From positions 1 through 32,095 of the IMG/VR virus record IMGVR_UViG_3300030090_003172: a stretch of 32,095 bases of DNA; one strand, 5' to 3'. Made by a program: the position numbers and the translations under genes. This document shows, piece by piece, positions 24,655 to 30,461 of this stretch. This DNA comes from a virus. Below the pieces are notes generated by a model, which saw only the letters and a program-made list of their open reading frames with translations, made no database searches and was not told where the DNA came from. Positions within the stretch are counted from its first letter, which is position 1, and each line of letters opens with the position of its first letter.

Positions 24655-24762
24655 TTATAACTCCGAAAGTTGTCTGTTTTTTACCAACCTTAACACTTGA
24701 TCTAAATAGTTAATGCTTTGTCTTTGTTGTTTTTTTATTTGTTTTTTCCATTTTTTCTGCAT
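24655..24762 (-). CDS. Tiny Lys/Gln-rich peptide gene
   Basis: A 35-residue frame starting MQKKWKKQIKKQQRQ and continuing as an amphipathic helix (SINYLDQVLRLVKNRQLSEL). Its stop lies three bases before the small-terminase GTG, so it may be a leader peptide coupling terminase translation. The ribosome site is weak (AAAG region). It lies in the otherwise empty 183-base gap upstream of the terminases. Confidence 0.4.
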   Translation of the reverse strand: MQKKWKKQIKKQQRQSINYLDQVLRLVKNRQLSEL

Positions 24763-24789
24763 TTCTATACTTTCGGCAAACCCCCTTTA

Positions 24790-24828
24790 GGTTTAACATA
24801 AACCGAATTTTACATTAACCGGAGTTTA
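24790..24828. promoter_or_regulatory. Operator-like dyad cluster at terminase promoter
   Basis: Three dyads lie side by side: GGTTTA-ACA-TAAACC (24790-24804, perfect), TAAAC-CGAA-TTTTA (24799-24812) and TTAAC-CGGA-GTTTA (24815-24828). The last two are also direct repeats with a 16-base period. The half-site TNAACY is shared with the dyad in the early promoter at 30375-30388. Confidence 0.5.
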
Positions 24829-24834
24829 CGTCAA
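24807..24834 (-). promoter_or_regulatory. Promoter for terminase operon
   Basis: On the minus strand TTGACG (24834-24829) and TAAAAT (24812-24807) are 16 bases apart, directly after the stop of the low-complexity gene. The spacer holds an operator-like dyad, so this sigma-70 type promoter is probably regulated. Confidence 0.6.
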
Positions 24835-25494
24835 TTAAAATCTGGAATCTTTGGTTCTGCCTAACCTAGCTAATGCCTCTCGGTTGTAGAAGTCTGACCA
24901 ATTTGCACCCTCTGGTCTGCGCTGGAGCAGTTGCCCTGCTAAATCTTGTCTTTCAAGACCGCTTAAATTATCCGTTCTGGTAAGCCTGTATTCGACCTGA
25001 CCTTGGTCGTTCATGCCGCTTCGCTTGTTAAACGGAGTCCACGCAAACCCCTCTGGGGCTGTCCTGTAAGCCAAGTCTCGATTCATTTGAGCCAAGTAAT
25101 CATCATCCTGCTCTGGCATAAACCCACCCTGCATCTGGTCGTCTATAGGATCAACTATGACTCTCGGCGGTGCTACTATCTCCGGCGGCATGGGCTGTTC
25201 AATAGGATCGACAATCAACCGTGGCACTTCTGGAACGTCCATTGGCTGTGTGCCATCCATCGGCTGATCTTGCATATAATTCTGTTGTTGAAACCCCATA
25301 GGCTGGTAAAATGGGCTATAACTCTGAAACATAGGATTCTGAAACATCGGTGGGGCATACATAGGCTGATACGGCTGGTACATCCCAAAACCGCCCATCT
25401 GACCATAGCCACCCATTTGATTGAATCCACTCATGGGAGTATAGCCAAACGGACTACCAAATCGACTATATGCCGATCCATATGCCCCAGACAT
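24835..25494 (-). CDS. Low-complexity (prion-like) protein ahead of terminase
   Basis: A 219-residue protein. Residues 1-85 are almost only Gly, Tyr, Met, Gln, Pro and Phe (MGGYGQMGGFGMYQPYQPMY), a prion-like composition. Two copies of PR(L/V)IVDPI follow at 91-98 and 110-117. The C-terminal half is folded-looking and holds a second repeat, PEGxxWxxFxxR, at 147-158 and 194-205. No membrane segment or enzyme motif. TAATG junction with the upstream basic peptide. It may be a virion or assembly protein; no family recognised. Confidence 0.65.
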   Translation of the reverse strand: MSGAYGSAYSRFGSPFGYTPMSGFNQMGGYGQMGGFGMYQPYQPMYAPPMFQNPMFQSYSPFYQPMGFQQQNYMQDQPMDGTQPMDVPEVPRLIVDPIEQPMPPEIVAPPRVIVDPIDDQMQGGFMPEQDDDYLAQMNRDLAYRTAPEGFAWTPFNKRSGMNDQGQVEYRLTRTDNLSGLERQDLAGQLLQRRPEGANWSDFYNREALARLGRTKDSRF

Positions 25495-25604
25495 TAATAA
25501 GCTCCTTGTTTACGATTACCCACATACTTGCGTTTCTTCATTTTTTTTCCGTTTTTCATCAACTCTTTTCTTTGTTGTTTGAGTTTCTTTGCTGGCATAT
25601 TCAT
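25494..25604 (-). CDS. Short Lys-rich peptide
   Basis: A 36-residue very basic peptide (MNMPAKKLKQQRKELMKNGK, ending NRKQGAY) with a good ribosome site (CGGAGTTACACT-ATG). Its stop overlaps the next ATG (TAATG). Similar Lys/Gly peptides are common in marine phage late regions as I recall; a DNA-binding or packaged role is plausible but unproven. It is the first gene of the late block after a terminator. Confidence 0.65.
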   Translation of the reverse strand: MNMPAKKLKQQRKELMKNGKKMKKRKYVGNRKQGAY

Positions 25605-25647
25605 AGTGTAACTCCGCTAAGTCATTGATTTATTTATAAAAGCCAAT

Positions 25648-25672
25648 AAAAAAGGGGCGTAGAAAGCCCCTC
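25648..25672 (-). terminator. Rho-independent terminator
   Basis: On the minus strand AGGGGC-TTTCTAC-GCCCCT followed by a T-run (25652-25648). It ends the single-gene unit at 25703-26047 and separates it from the late block. Confidence 0.88.
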
Positions 25673-25702
25673 AAATTCATTATATCACGAAAAAACTCAA
25701 AA

Positions 25703-26047
25703 TCAACAGCCCCCTTGCCTAATCCTTTCCGCTATTATCGAATGTTCTCGGATTAATCTATTAATTTTTTTAATAGTCCGGCTTATATCTTTCAACTTGT
25801 CTTTCTGTTCTTCTAGTGTGCAAGGTTGTCCTTCTTCCCCAAACATCTGAATCCTTTTCATCTGCCACTCAATATTTTTTTCTAATTGCTCCTCAAGTAT
25901 CTCTATACACTTTTCGCTATGCTCCGCCTTCTCCTGCCAACGATGAGTCACCAGCGGTCGTAACCTTGCTAATATGAGGTTGATGGCAAACTGGTTAGAG
26001 GTTTGGCTCAAGCGTTGGTAAATCTCGTCTCTGATATCTATGCTCAT
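25703..26047 (-). CDS. Hypothetical helical protein, own transcription unit
   Basis: A 114-residue, highly charged, mostly helical protein (for example IEILEEQLEKNIEWQMKRIQ) with a likely coiled coil at 45-105. Not recognised. It has its own promoter (26078-26106), a clean ribosome site (AAAGGAGATAAAC-ATG) and its own terminator, so it looks like a moron-type unit. Confidence 0.7.
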   Translation of the reverse strand: MSIDIRDEIYQRLSQTSNQFAINLILARLRPLVTHRWQEKAEHSEKCIEILEEQLEKNIEWQMKRIQMFGEEGQPCTLEEQKDKLKDISRTIKKINRLIREHSIIAERIRQGGC

Positions 26048-26077
26048 GTTTATCTCCTTTATTGAATTGATGTAATA

Positions 26078-26106
26078 ATTGTAAAGTAATTGTTTATAAA
26101 TGTCAA
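26078..26106 (-). promoter_or_regulatory. Consensus promoter, cassette copy 1
   Basis: TTGACA (26106-26101) and TACAAT (26083-26078) on the minus strand, 17 bases apart. About 55 bases here, through the leader CAATTCAATAAAGGAGA, are nearly identical to copy 2 at 26538-26566. Confidence 0.85.
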
Positions 26107-26116
26107 GTATTTAATT

Positions 26117-26140
26117 AAAAAAAGGGGGGTTGCCCCCCCC
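26117..26140 (-). terminator. Rho-independent terminator, G6/C6 stem
   Basis: On the minus strand a G-run (complement of the C8 run 26133-26140) pairs with the C6 complement of 26129-26124 and is followed by T7 (26123-26117). It ends the unit at 26148-26507. Confidence 0.85.
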
Positions 26141-26147
26141 GATTACA

Positions 26148-26507
26148 TCAACCATTTATTTCCAGATGGCTTTTAAGTTTCTTTGCAATTTCCAGAAAAT
26201 ATTTGCCACCTCTCCAGTTAATGCCCTCCCTTTCGAGGTCGGAATAGTCCTGACCGGAATCAGTCCAAGTGTCAAGATAACCTCTATTATCCAAATCACT
26301 TATAAATGTTTTCAGAACATCAACATCAACCAAAGTTGAGGGCTTGACCTTCTTTTTCAAAAATTCATTTTCGAGCCAGTCCACATAACGAACACGCAAC
26401 TCCTCGGAAGAAACCCCTTCAGAATTTTCGATAAACCTCCAGATTTCATCGGATGTGTAGTCCCACATTCCCCGAAATCTTATTCCAAATTTTATTTTTT
26501 TTCTCAT
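26148..26507 (-). CDS. Hypothetical acidic protein, own transcription unit
   Basis: A 119-residue protein starting MRKKIKFGIRFRGMWDYTSD; acidic and helical afterwards (WRFIENSEGVSSEELRVRYV). Not recognised. The frame is open to 26549, but AGGAG six bases before the ATG at 26507 fixes the start. It has its own promoter and terminator. Confidence 0.7.
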   Translation of the reverse strand: MRKKIKFGIRFRGMWDYTSDEIWRFIENSEGVSSEELRVRYVDWLENEFLKKKVKPSTLVDVDVLKTFISDLDNRGYLDTWTDSGQDYSDLEREGINWRGGKYFLEIAKKLKSHLEING

Positions 26508-26537
26508 TTTTTTCTCCTTTATTGAATTGATGTAACC

Positions 26538-26566
26538 ATTGTAAAGCAATTGTTTTATAATGTCAA
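26538..26566 (-). promoter_or_regulatory. Consensus promoter, cassette copy 2
   Basis: TTGACA (26566-26561) and TACAAT (26543-26538) on the minus strand, 17 bases apart, in the duplicated promoter-leader cassette. It drives the gene at 26148-26507. Confidence 0.85.
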
Positions 26567-26598
26567 GTATTTGTTTCCAGGATTTATAAATTAATTAC

Positions 26599-26628
26599 TT
26601 TACATTTGGCTGGTGTGTGTGTTAAGAT
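26599..26628 (+). promoter_or_regulatory. Rightward promoter for accessory cluster
   Basis: TTTACA at 26599-26604 and TAAGAT at 26623-26628, 18 bases apart, with a GT-rich spacer (TGGTGTGTGTGT). The leader then carries AATTCAATAAGGAGAT. Confidence 0.5.
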
Positions 26629-26661
26629 AGCTTTATAGTAAATTCAATAAGGAGATTAAAA

Positions 26662-27075
26662 ATGGAGGTAAAAATTAGACAATCTGAAAGTAAGGAAATA
26701 AATGGTGCAAAACGAGTCGGAGATTTCCCGATAGTTTTTAACGCCCTCAAAAACAAATTTGGACAACCGCATGACCGAAATGTTGACGGTAAGATTAAAT
26801 TTGAGTGGAATCTGACAATTGAGTGGATCAACAATGGGCTGGTTGAAGCCGATTGCGTAGTGAGAATTTATGACTATTACAACTGCGATGTTCTTTTTAG
26901 AAGGTTTAACATTGGTGGTCACAGTGGAATGGCACTTGATGTTGCTTATGCCCTTCTGGACGATGATGACGTAACTCCCGACAATATTTTGACCGACAAG
27001 GTTAAGAATAAATTAATGGAAATTGGCGAAGTGAATTACCCCCACATTTGGAAGGATTGTGATGTTGCAAATTGA
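26662..27075 (+). CDS. Hypothetical protein, head of accessory cluster
   Basis: A 137-residue mixed alpha/beta protein (FEWNLTIEWINNGLVEADCVVRIY strands, then ALDVAYALLDDDD and a helical end). Not recognised. Strong ribosome site (AAGGAGATTAAAA-ATG). It begins a four-gene rightward cluster, all overlapping or closely spaced, flanked on both sides by leftward genes. Confidence 0.7.
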   Translation: MEVKIRQSESKEINGAKRVGDFPIVFNALKNKFGQPHDRNVDGKIKFEWNLTIEWINNGLVEADCVVRIYDYYNCDVLFRRFNIGGHSGMALDVAYALLDDDDVTPDNILTDKVKNKLMEIGEVNYPHIWKDCDVAN

Positions 27076-27238
27076 TAGAGAAGTAAAAAATATCGCTTTG
27101 ACGGAATCAGAAATAGAACACCTTATGAGTGCCATGAGTGCAATTTATCCGTCAGACAAAAATTCGGAAATCCGACATAAACGCATTTTAAGGGAGCTAA
27201 CGAAAGCCCTTAATTCGACTAACACAATTTTTGAGTAA
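27062..27238 (+). CDS. Small hypothetical protein
   Basis: A 58-residue helical protein (MLQIDREVKNIALTESEIEH...). Its start overlaps the previous gene by 14 bases. The sequence is typical of small phage proteins with two helices; function unknown. Confidence 0.6.
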   Translation: MLQIDREVKNIALTESEIEHLMSAMSAIYPSDKNSEIRHKRILRELTKALNSTNTIFE

Positions 27239-27248
27239 GGAGTTAATT

Positions 27249-27359
27249 ATGCTTAAACTAATTGGCGATATTTTGTTAGCAGTCTGCGTCTTAACAAGTT
27301 TGTGGGCTGTGTGTTGGGTTTTATTTGCAATTGAAAATATTATTTTGGGGGTGTCATGA
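27249..27359 (+). CDS. Small single-TM protein
   Basis: A 36-residue peptide that is nearly all membrane helix (LIGDILLAVCVLTSLWAVCW). It has a strong ribosome site (AAGGAGTTAATT-ATG) and its TGA overlaps the next ATG. Role unknown; perhaps superinfection exclusion or lysis timing, by analogy only. Confidence 0.6.
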   Translation: MLKLIGDILLAVCVLTSLWAVCWVLFAIENIILGVS

Positions 27360-27586
27360 AATTTAATGAATTTTTAACGGCATTAAGGAATCGGTTGAAT
27401 AAACCGATTTCTCGCCAGTATGCAAACGAACTACTCCGAAAAAATCGCATAACAAAAGCCATCCAGCTTGAGAACGGCAGATGGGAAGTTGCTAAAGGGT
27501 GGCGATTGCTGAAAGTTCGGCAAGGAGCACCAAAGGGAAATCAGAACGCTAAAAAAGATTTTTCGACTCAAGCAGAGGAAATATAG
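27356..27586 (+). CDS. Small HTH / excisionase-like DNA-binding protein
   Basis: A 76-residue basic protein. SRQYANELLRKNRITKAIQL followed by NGRWEV resembles the winged helix-turn-helix of excisionase/MerR-like proteins, and GAPKGNQNAKK is a basic tail often seen on small phage HTH proteins. No integrase was found, so a regulator is more likely than an excisionase. GGGGG upstream of the ATG. Its end overlaps the convergent leftward gene by 38 bases. Confidence 0.6.
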   Translation: MKFNEFLTALRNRLNKPISRQYANELLRKNRITKAIQLENGRWEVAKGWRLLKVRQGAPKGNQNAKKDFSTQAEEI

Positions 27587-27881
27587 CCTCCTGAGCCTGT
27601 GCAAATGATTTTGACCTATCTTGGGATTCCGTCCATTTGGTGTCGAGCAAAACTGAGTGGATGGCTTTTTTTAACAACGGTGACAAGTCTTCTATAATTG
27701 TATCCATATTTTCAGCCGATTGACGATCTCCTGACTGCACAAGATCATCAAAATTTTGTGATCCAGTTGTTTTTAAAGCGGAGCTGACCTTATAACCAAG
27801 TTTTGTAGAATATTGGCGATGATACCTAGCCCAATTCGCCAAATGCCAGTTAACTCTTTCTAGTTGCGTAACGTCCAACAT
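27549..27881 (-). CDS. Possible antitermination (Q-like) regulator
   Basis: A 110-residue protein starting MLDVTQLERVNWHLANWARY, with GSQNFDDL and DTIIEDLSPLLKKAIHSVLL. The pattern WxLANWARYxRQ then late helices recalls small phage antitermination/late-regulator proteins; this is memory-based and uncertain. AGGA upstream supports the ATG at 27881 over the longer frame. Being last in the leftward early operon and just ahead of the late genes fits a Q-type role. Confidence 0.45.
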   Translation of the reverse strand: MLDVTQLERVNWHLANWARYHRQYSTKLGYKVSSALKTTGSQNFDDLVQSGDRQSAENMDTIIEDLSPLLKKAIHSVLLDTKWTESQDRSKSFAQAQEAIFPLLESKNLF

Positions 27882-28032
27882 CGCAAGTCCTGCTGTGCGT
27901 AAAAGTGGCTCTGCGTTCAACAGAAGCATCAAAATGGTTGCACCGCCACCAGTCTAATTTCAAGCTCTGGTACGTCATTCTTCGGCTGTGCTCACAGTCG
28001 CGACAATATCTTCCCTCGCCAGTTCGATCCAA
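27850..28032 (-). CDS. Small Cys-rich zinc-finger-like protein (start uncertain)
   Basis: About 60 residues with the pattern YCRDCEH ... WWRCNHF ... RTCDVGRY, four Cys spaced like a small zinc finger common in phage early regions. The frame is open to 28176 but overlaps the resolvase; TTG at 28032 is my estimate, GTG at 28059 is possible, and ATG at 27978 would lose the first Cys pair. The end overlaps the Q-like gene. Confidence 0.45.
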   Translation of the reverse strand: MDRTGEGRYCRDCEHSRRMTYQSLKLDWWRCNHFDASVERRATFTHSRTCDVGRYATRKS

Positions 28033-28310
28033 TCCGTGAGTCTTACCACCGCCAACCACTCGCCTCGACTCCACCGCAACACTACTGCTGGTTTCCTTGT
28101 TTTTGCGTTCTCCGTTGCTTGTTTCCAATAGGAAGGAAGATTGACCCTTTCTGTTCGTTTGCACTCTATGCTCCAATTACCAATTATAATATCCTCGCCA
28201 CCATCTCTCGTTTGCTGTAAGTTGCGAGTGACTTTGTGACCAAGGTTGTCAGTTAAAATATTACACACCTCGTGTTCGCCTCGTTTGCCTTTATTTCTTG
28301 CGTTTACCAT
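27975..28310 (-). CDS. Holliday junction resolvase-like PD-(D/E)XK nuclease
   Basis: A 111-residue nuclease. KGKRGEHEV supplies E12, TRDGGEDIII supplies D40, and SIECKR supplies E49-x-K51, the archaeal-resolvase/VRR-type core. A following SYWKQATENAKTRKPAVVLR matches such phage resolvases. Expected to resolve branched replication or recombination DNA before packaging. It overlaps the zinc-ribbon gene upstream by 20 bases and the Cys-rich gene downstream. Confidence 0.8.
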   Translation of the reverse strand: MVNARNKGKRGEHEVCNILTDNLGHKVTRNLQQTRDGGEDIIIGNWSIECKRTERVNLPSYWKQATENAKTRKPAVVLRWSRGEWLAVVRLTDWIELAREDIVATVSTAEE

Positions 28311-28437
28311 TTTTAATTCTCTTGTAAATTTTTAAACAACTTTCGCAATGCCACCGTTTTGTATTGTTTCCGGCTAAAAAATACTCGCCACCGTTTTCTG
28401 GGCGATATTTGGCACAGCGAAAGCAAAATTTATCCAC
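28291..28437 (-). CDS. Small zinc-ribbon protein
   Basis: A 48-residue protein with two CxxC knuckles (FCFRCAKYR at the start, HCESCLK near residue 31) and a Lys/Arg-rich end. GTG start directly at the HNH gene's stop, with AGGAG eleven bases upstream. It fills the gap between the HNH and resolvase genes. A nucleic-acid-binding role is likely from composition. Confidence 0.6.
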   Translation of the reverse strand: MDKFCFRCAKYRPENGGEYFLAGNNTKRWHCESCLKIYKRIKNGKRKK

Positions 28438-28712
28438 TAACGATTCAACTCCTGCAAGGTCATTCCAAGCAAATCCAGTTCACTAAGTTTGTAGCGATTT
28501 TGAAACCCTCGCCGACTTAATCCATGCACTCCGTTTGATCCTCTATGGTGCATTGGACACAATGGCACTGTCAAAAAATCGGTGTAACTCGATCTGGCAA
28601 ACCCCTCTATATGATGGATTTCGGCTGGAGATTCACCTAAATTTAAATGCTTGCACAAAATACACCCTAACTGCTGGATATTGAACAAGTGACGTTTAGA
28701 TGACTTACTCAC
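28437..28712 (-). CDS. Ref-like HNH nuclease
   Basis: A 91-residue protein resembling the P1 Ref (RecA-dependent nuclease) family: LGCILCKHL (C17, C20), AEIHHIEG (H33, H34), VPLCPMHHRGSNGVHG (C52, H55, H56). Zinc is bound by the Cys/His set and the HNH centre cuts DNA. Ref enzymes act with RecA on displaced loops. GTG start. It fits the recombination content of this operon, like the lambda nin genes. Confidence 0.8.
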   Translation of the reverse strand: MSKSSKRHLFNIQQLGCILCKHLNLGESPAEIHHIEGFARSSYTDFLTVPLCPMHHRGSNGVHGLSRRGFQNRYKLSELDLLGMTLQELNR

Positions 28713-29044
28713 TGCAATTTACCTATCGCTCTTTGGTTGCTAGAAAATGTACGCCACGCTTCTATTCTAGCCTCACAAGCCTGACGCATAAAATATCGTC
28801 TGACATCTTCCTCGGTGGCTGTTTTTTTATTGACCAAAGCATTTTTATATTCTTGTGATGTTTTTGCCTTGCAATCTGCCGCCGAAAAACTTAGACCAGC
28901 ATCAAGAAACTTTTGCGTTTGCTCGGCTAAAACAACTTTAACATAGTCCGACATATGTTCCCTGTTGGCTTTTGCTTGAGCATCATCCGTTGCATTGTTT
29001 TGTAAATAGTCCAATGCTATTTGGACTTCATCGTCCTTAATCAT
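28709..29044 (-). CDS. Conserved hypothetical early protein
   Basis: A 111-residue helical protein with a helical middle and the ending ACEARIEAWRTFSSNQRAIGK. I recall phage proteins of this pattern next to replication genes in many podoviruses; function unknown. ATGA overlap with the previous gene. Confidence 0.65.
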   Translation of the reverse strand: MIKDDEVQIALDYLQNNATDDAQAKANREHMSDYVKVVLAEQTQKFLDAGLSFSAADCKAKTSQEYKNALVNKKTATEEDVRRYFMRQACEARIEAWRTFSSNQRAIGKLQ

Positions 29045-29325
29045 CGCATTTTTAATGAAGCAAATAATTTCTTCATTTTTTCTTTGTGTTCGTTTTTTTC
29101 TTCATCGGTCAAAGTTGTTGTTTCACCTCGCAACACATACCAAAAATGATCGCTACAAAAAAACGGTGGATAACCAGTTGTGCCAGTGCCCAGATGCCCA
29201 AATTTTGGACATCTCTCTGGAGTGCCTTTTTTCCAAGCACATTGTCGATCAACTTGCTCTCCTCCTACCACCGAATGATATTTGTATCCTGCGTCCTCTA
29301 AATGAGTCGGATATTTAAACGCCAT
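29041..29325 (-). CDS. Putative zinc-binding hypothetical protein
   Basis: A 94-residue protein with Cys/His spaced as CAWKKGTPERCPKFGH ... FFCSDHF, which could hold one zinc, and a Lys-rich helical tail. Not recognised. The ATG lies inside the end of the replication gene, preceded by a GGGGGGTG ribosome site. Confidence 0.6.
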   Translation of the reverse strand: MAFKYPTHLEDAGYKYHSVVGGEQVDRQCAWKKGTPERCPKFGHLGTGTTGYPPFFCSDHFWYVLRGETTTLTDEEKNEHKEKMKKLFASLKMR

Positions 29326-30040
29326 CTTTCACCCCCCCTTGTTTTGCCAACATTTTGTACGCTTTTGCTTGCTCGTTTCTAAACCAATGATTTAAACACT
29401 TACCTATCCCAGAACTTGTTTTTAGGTTTTGTTTATCTGAGATTAACCATCCCTTAACCTCTCGAAGGGTCTTAATGATGTCAACATTTGGATAGCATGG
29501 CTCTATTTCCATAACCCAACTCTTGCAAACTTTACAACTGCCACCCTTTATCGGCAAAGTTTCTACAACCTCACCTTTCCCCAAAAGTTTTACAATATTA
29601 TTATTATTATTAACTTCTTCTTCTTGTACTTCTACTTCTACCTCTTCTTCAAGAAGGGTTTTTTGCAATTTGCGTCCACTTTTTTTGCTATCTGTTTGTT
29701 TTATTTCATTTTCTTGCCACGGTGGCAATGGAACTCTAGACTTGTACGACCTCAATTTTTGCTGAAATCTGGGAATATGGAGAAATCTCTTTCCACCGAC
29801 TTCGTAACTCTGCACTAAATCTACGTTTATCAAATGCCCTAGCACAAGTAAAGCCTCTTTCACCGTTTCAACATCGTGATCTCTCCACAGTCTATGCAAC
29901 GCTCCATCTGTAGCCTCAAAGTTTCCATAATCATCTGCCTTCAAAAGCAACGCCATAAATGCCATCTTTTCACGACACGATGGTAATTCTAAAAACCTAT
30001 CCGATTCTAAAATTTCTGCTCTAATCATTCTTTGTGCCAT
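29315..30040 (-). CDS. Replication initiator (lambda O / DnaD type)
   Basis: A 241-residue protein. The N-terminus (RMIRAEILESDRFLELP, then ALLLKADDYGNFEA and RFLHIPRFQQKLRSYKS) is the winged-helix domain common to phage replication initiators. A linker of Glu/Val and Asn repeats (about 134-153) follows. The C-terminal domain holds CKVCKSW and GIGKCLNHWFRNEQ, likely for helicase recruitment. The start is ATG 30040 after AAAGGAGATTAGA. No helicase gene exists here, so it probably loads host DnaB (inference). Confidence 0.75.
   Translation of the reverse strand: MAQRMIRAEILESDRFLELPSCREKMAFMALLLKADDYGNFEATDGALHRLWRDHDVETVKEALLVLGHLINVDLVQSYEVGGKRFLHIPRFQQKLRSYKSRVPLPPWQENEIKQTDSKKSGRKLQKTLLEEEVEVEVQEEEVNNNNNIVKLLGKGEVVETLPIKGGSCKVCKSWVMEIEPCYPNVDIIKTLREVKGWLISDKQNLKTSSGIGKCLNHWFRNEQAKAYKMLAKQGGVKDGV
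29591..29660. other. AT/purine-asymmetric triplet tract, candidate origin element
   Basis: Within the initiator gene, ATT triplets (about 29596-29611) abut a pyrimidine-rich CTTCTTCTT/CTTCTAC tract. It encodes the Asn/Glu linker between the two domains. In lambda the origin lies at the same place in gene O; here no clear iterons were found. Confidence 0.35.
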
Positions 30041-30065
30041 TCTAATCTCCTTTATTGAAAAAATT

Positions 30066-30116
30066 GTCAGTCTCTCCTGACCGTCAAGCCTCACCATTTC
30101 CGCTCTGCTTTAGCGG
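30066..30116. repeat. Dyads upstream of replication initiator
   Basis: GTCAG-TCTCTC-CTGAC (30066-30081) and CCGCT-CTGCTTT-AGCGG (30100-30116) are perfect dyads just ahead of the initiator gene; TTGACG (30087-30082, minus) abuts the first. They may be operators, an origin part or mRNA hairpins. Confidence 0.5.
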
Positions 30117-30125
30117 TTCAATATG

Positions 30126-30143
30126 CACTAGCGATGACTAGTG
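30126..30143. repeat. Dyad at the repressor gene stop
   Basis: CACTAG-CGATGA-CTAGTG, perfect 6-base arms, overlapping the stop codon of the Cro-like gene. No T-run follows, so it is a weak terminator at best; mRNA processing or protein binding are alternatives. Confidence 0.5.
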
Positions 30144-30325
30144 ACTCCGGTGGTGTTCAGAGGAGACGTTACCTTTAGCTGTTGTTTTGTAATATCTTGA
30201 ATTTGATACTGGCGTAAAACCGGAGGATACTCGCCCCACCCCGAAATTGCTTGAGGGCTAATATCCAAAGCAAAAGCCAACTGTCTCTTACTGGTAAAAT
30301 AATCTATTGCTTCATTTGTTGTCAT
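30128..30325 (-). CDS. P22-Cro-like repressor, leaderless
   Basis: A 65-residue DNA-binding protein. MTTNEAIDYFTSKRQLAFAL then DISPQAISGWGEYPP and VLRQYQIQDITKQQLKV fits the P22 Cro family, with the helix-turn-helix at about 14-31. The frame is open to 30373, but the promoter (30332-30360) puts transcription start at or near the A of ATG 30325 with no ribosome site, as in lambda cI mRNA. It heads the leftward early operon and faces away from the rightward one. Confidence 0.8.
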   Translation of the reverse strand: MTTNEAIDYFTSKRQLAFALDISPQAISGWGEYPPVLRQYQIQDITKQQLKVTSPLNTTGVTSHR

Positions 30326-30331
30326 TTTGCA

Positions 30332-30360
30332 ACTATAACTGAATTTAGGATTAATGTAAA
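30332..30360 (-). promoter_or_regulatory. Promoter of the repressor / leftward early operon
   Basis: TTTACA (30360-30355) and TATAGT (30337-30332) on the minus strand with 17 bases between. The -10 is followed by six bases and then ATG, predicting a leaderless message. Confidence 0.75.
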
Positions 30361-30366
30361 GACTTC

Positions 30367-30395
30367 TTGACACATCAACCTGAGTTGACTATTAT
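30367..30395 (+). promoter_or_regulatory. Rightward early promoter with operator in the spacer
   Basis: TTGACA at 30367-30372 and TATTAT at 30390-30395, 17 bases apart. The spacer holds the perfect dyad TCAAC-CTGA-GTTGA (30375-30388), which a repressor bound there would use to block polymerase. Its -35 is six bases from the -35 of the leftward promoter. Confidence 0.85.
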
Positions 30396-30461
30396 GATTA
30401 AGCATACGGTATTTTGGGTATGGGCAAGTTTGCCATTAATTATTTCAATTTGGAGACTACT

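Noticed and set aside
25003-25497. 164-codon rightward frame over the low-complexity gene
   Set aside because: Long only because the opposite repetitive gene lacks certain codons; no ribosome site, and the leftward frame has clear repeats and coupled neighbours.
26622-26922. Leftward frames over 26622-26922
   Set aside because: Antisense to a gene with a strong ribosome site and a coupled downstream cluster.
27356-27586. Excisionase as a sign of lysogeny
   Set aside because: HTH resemblance is real, but without an integrase a plain regulator is the simpler reading.
30414-30461. Longer start for the first rightward early gene
   Set aside because: ATG at 30414 has no ribosome site; GGAG before 30462 is better placed.
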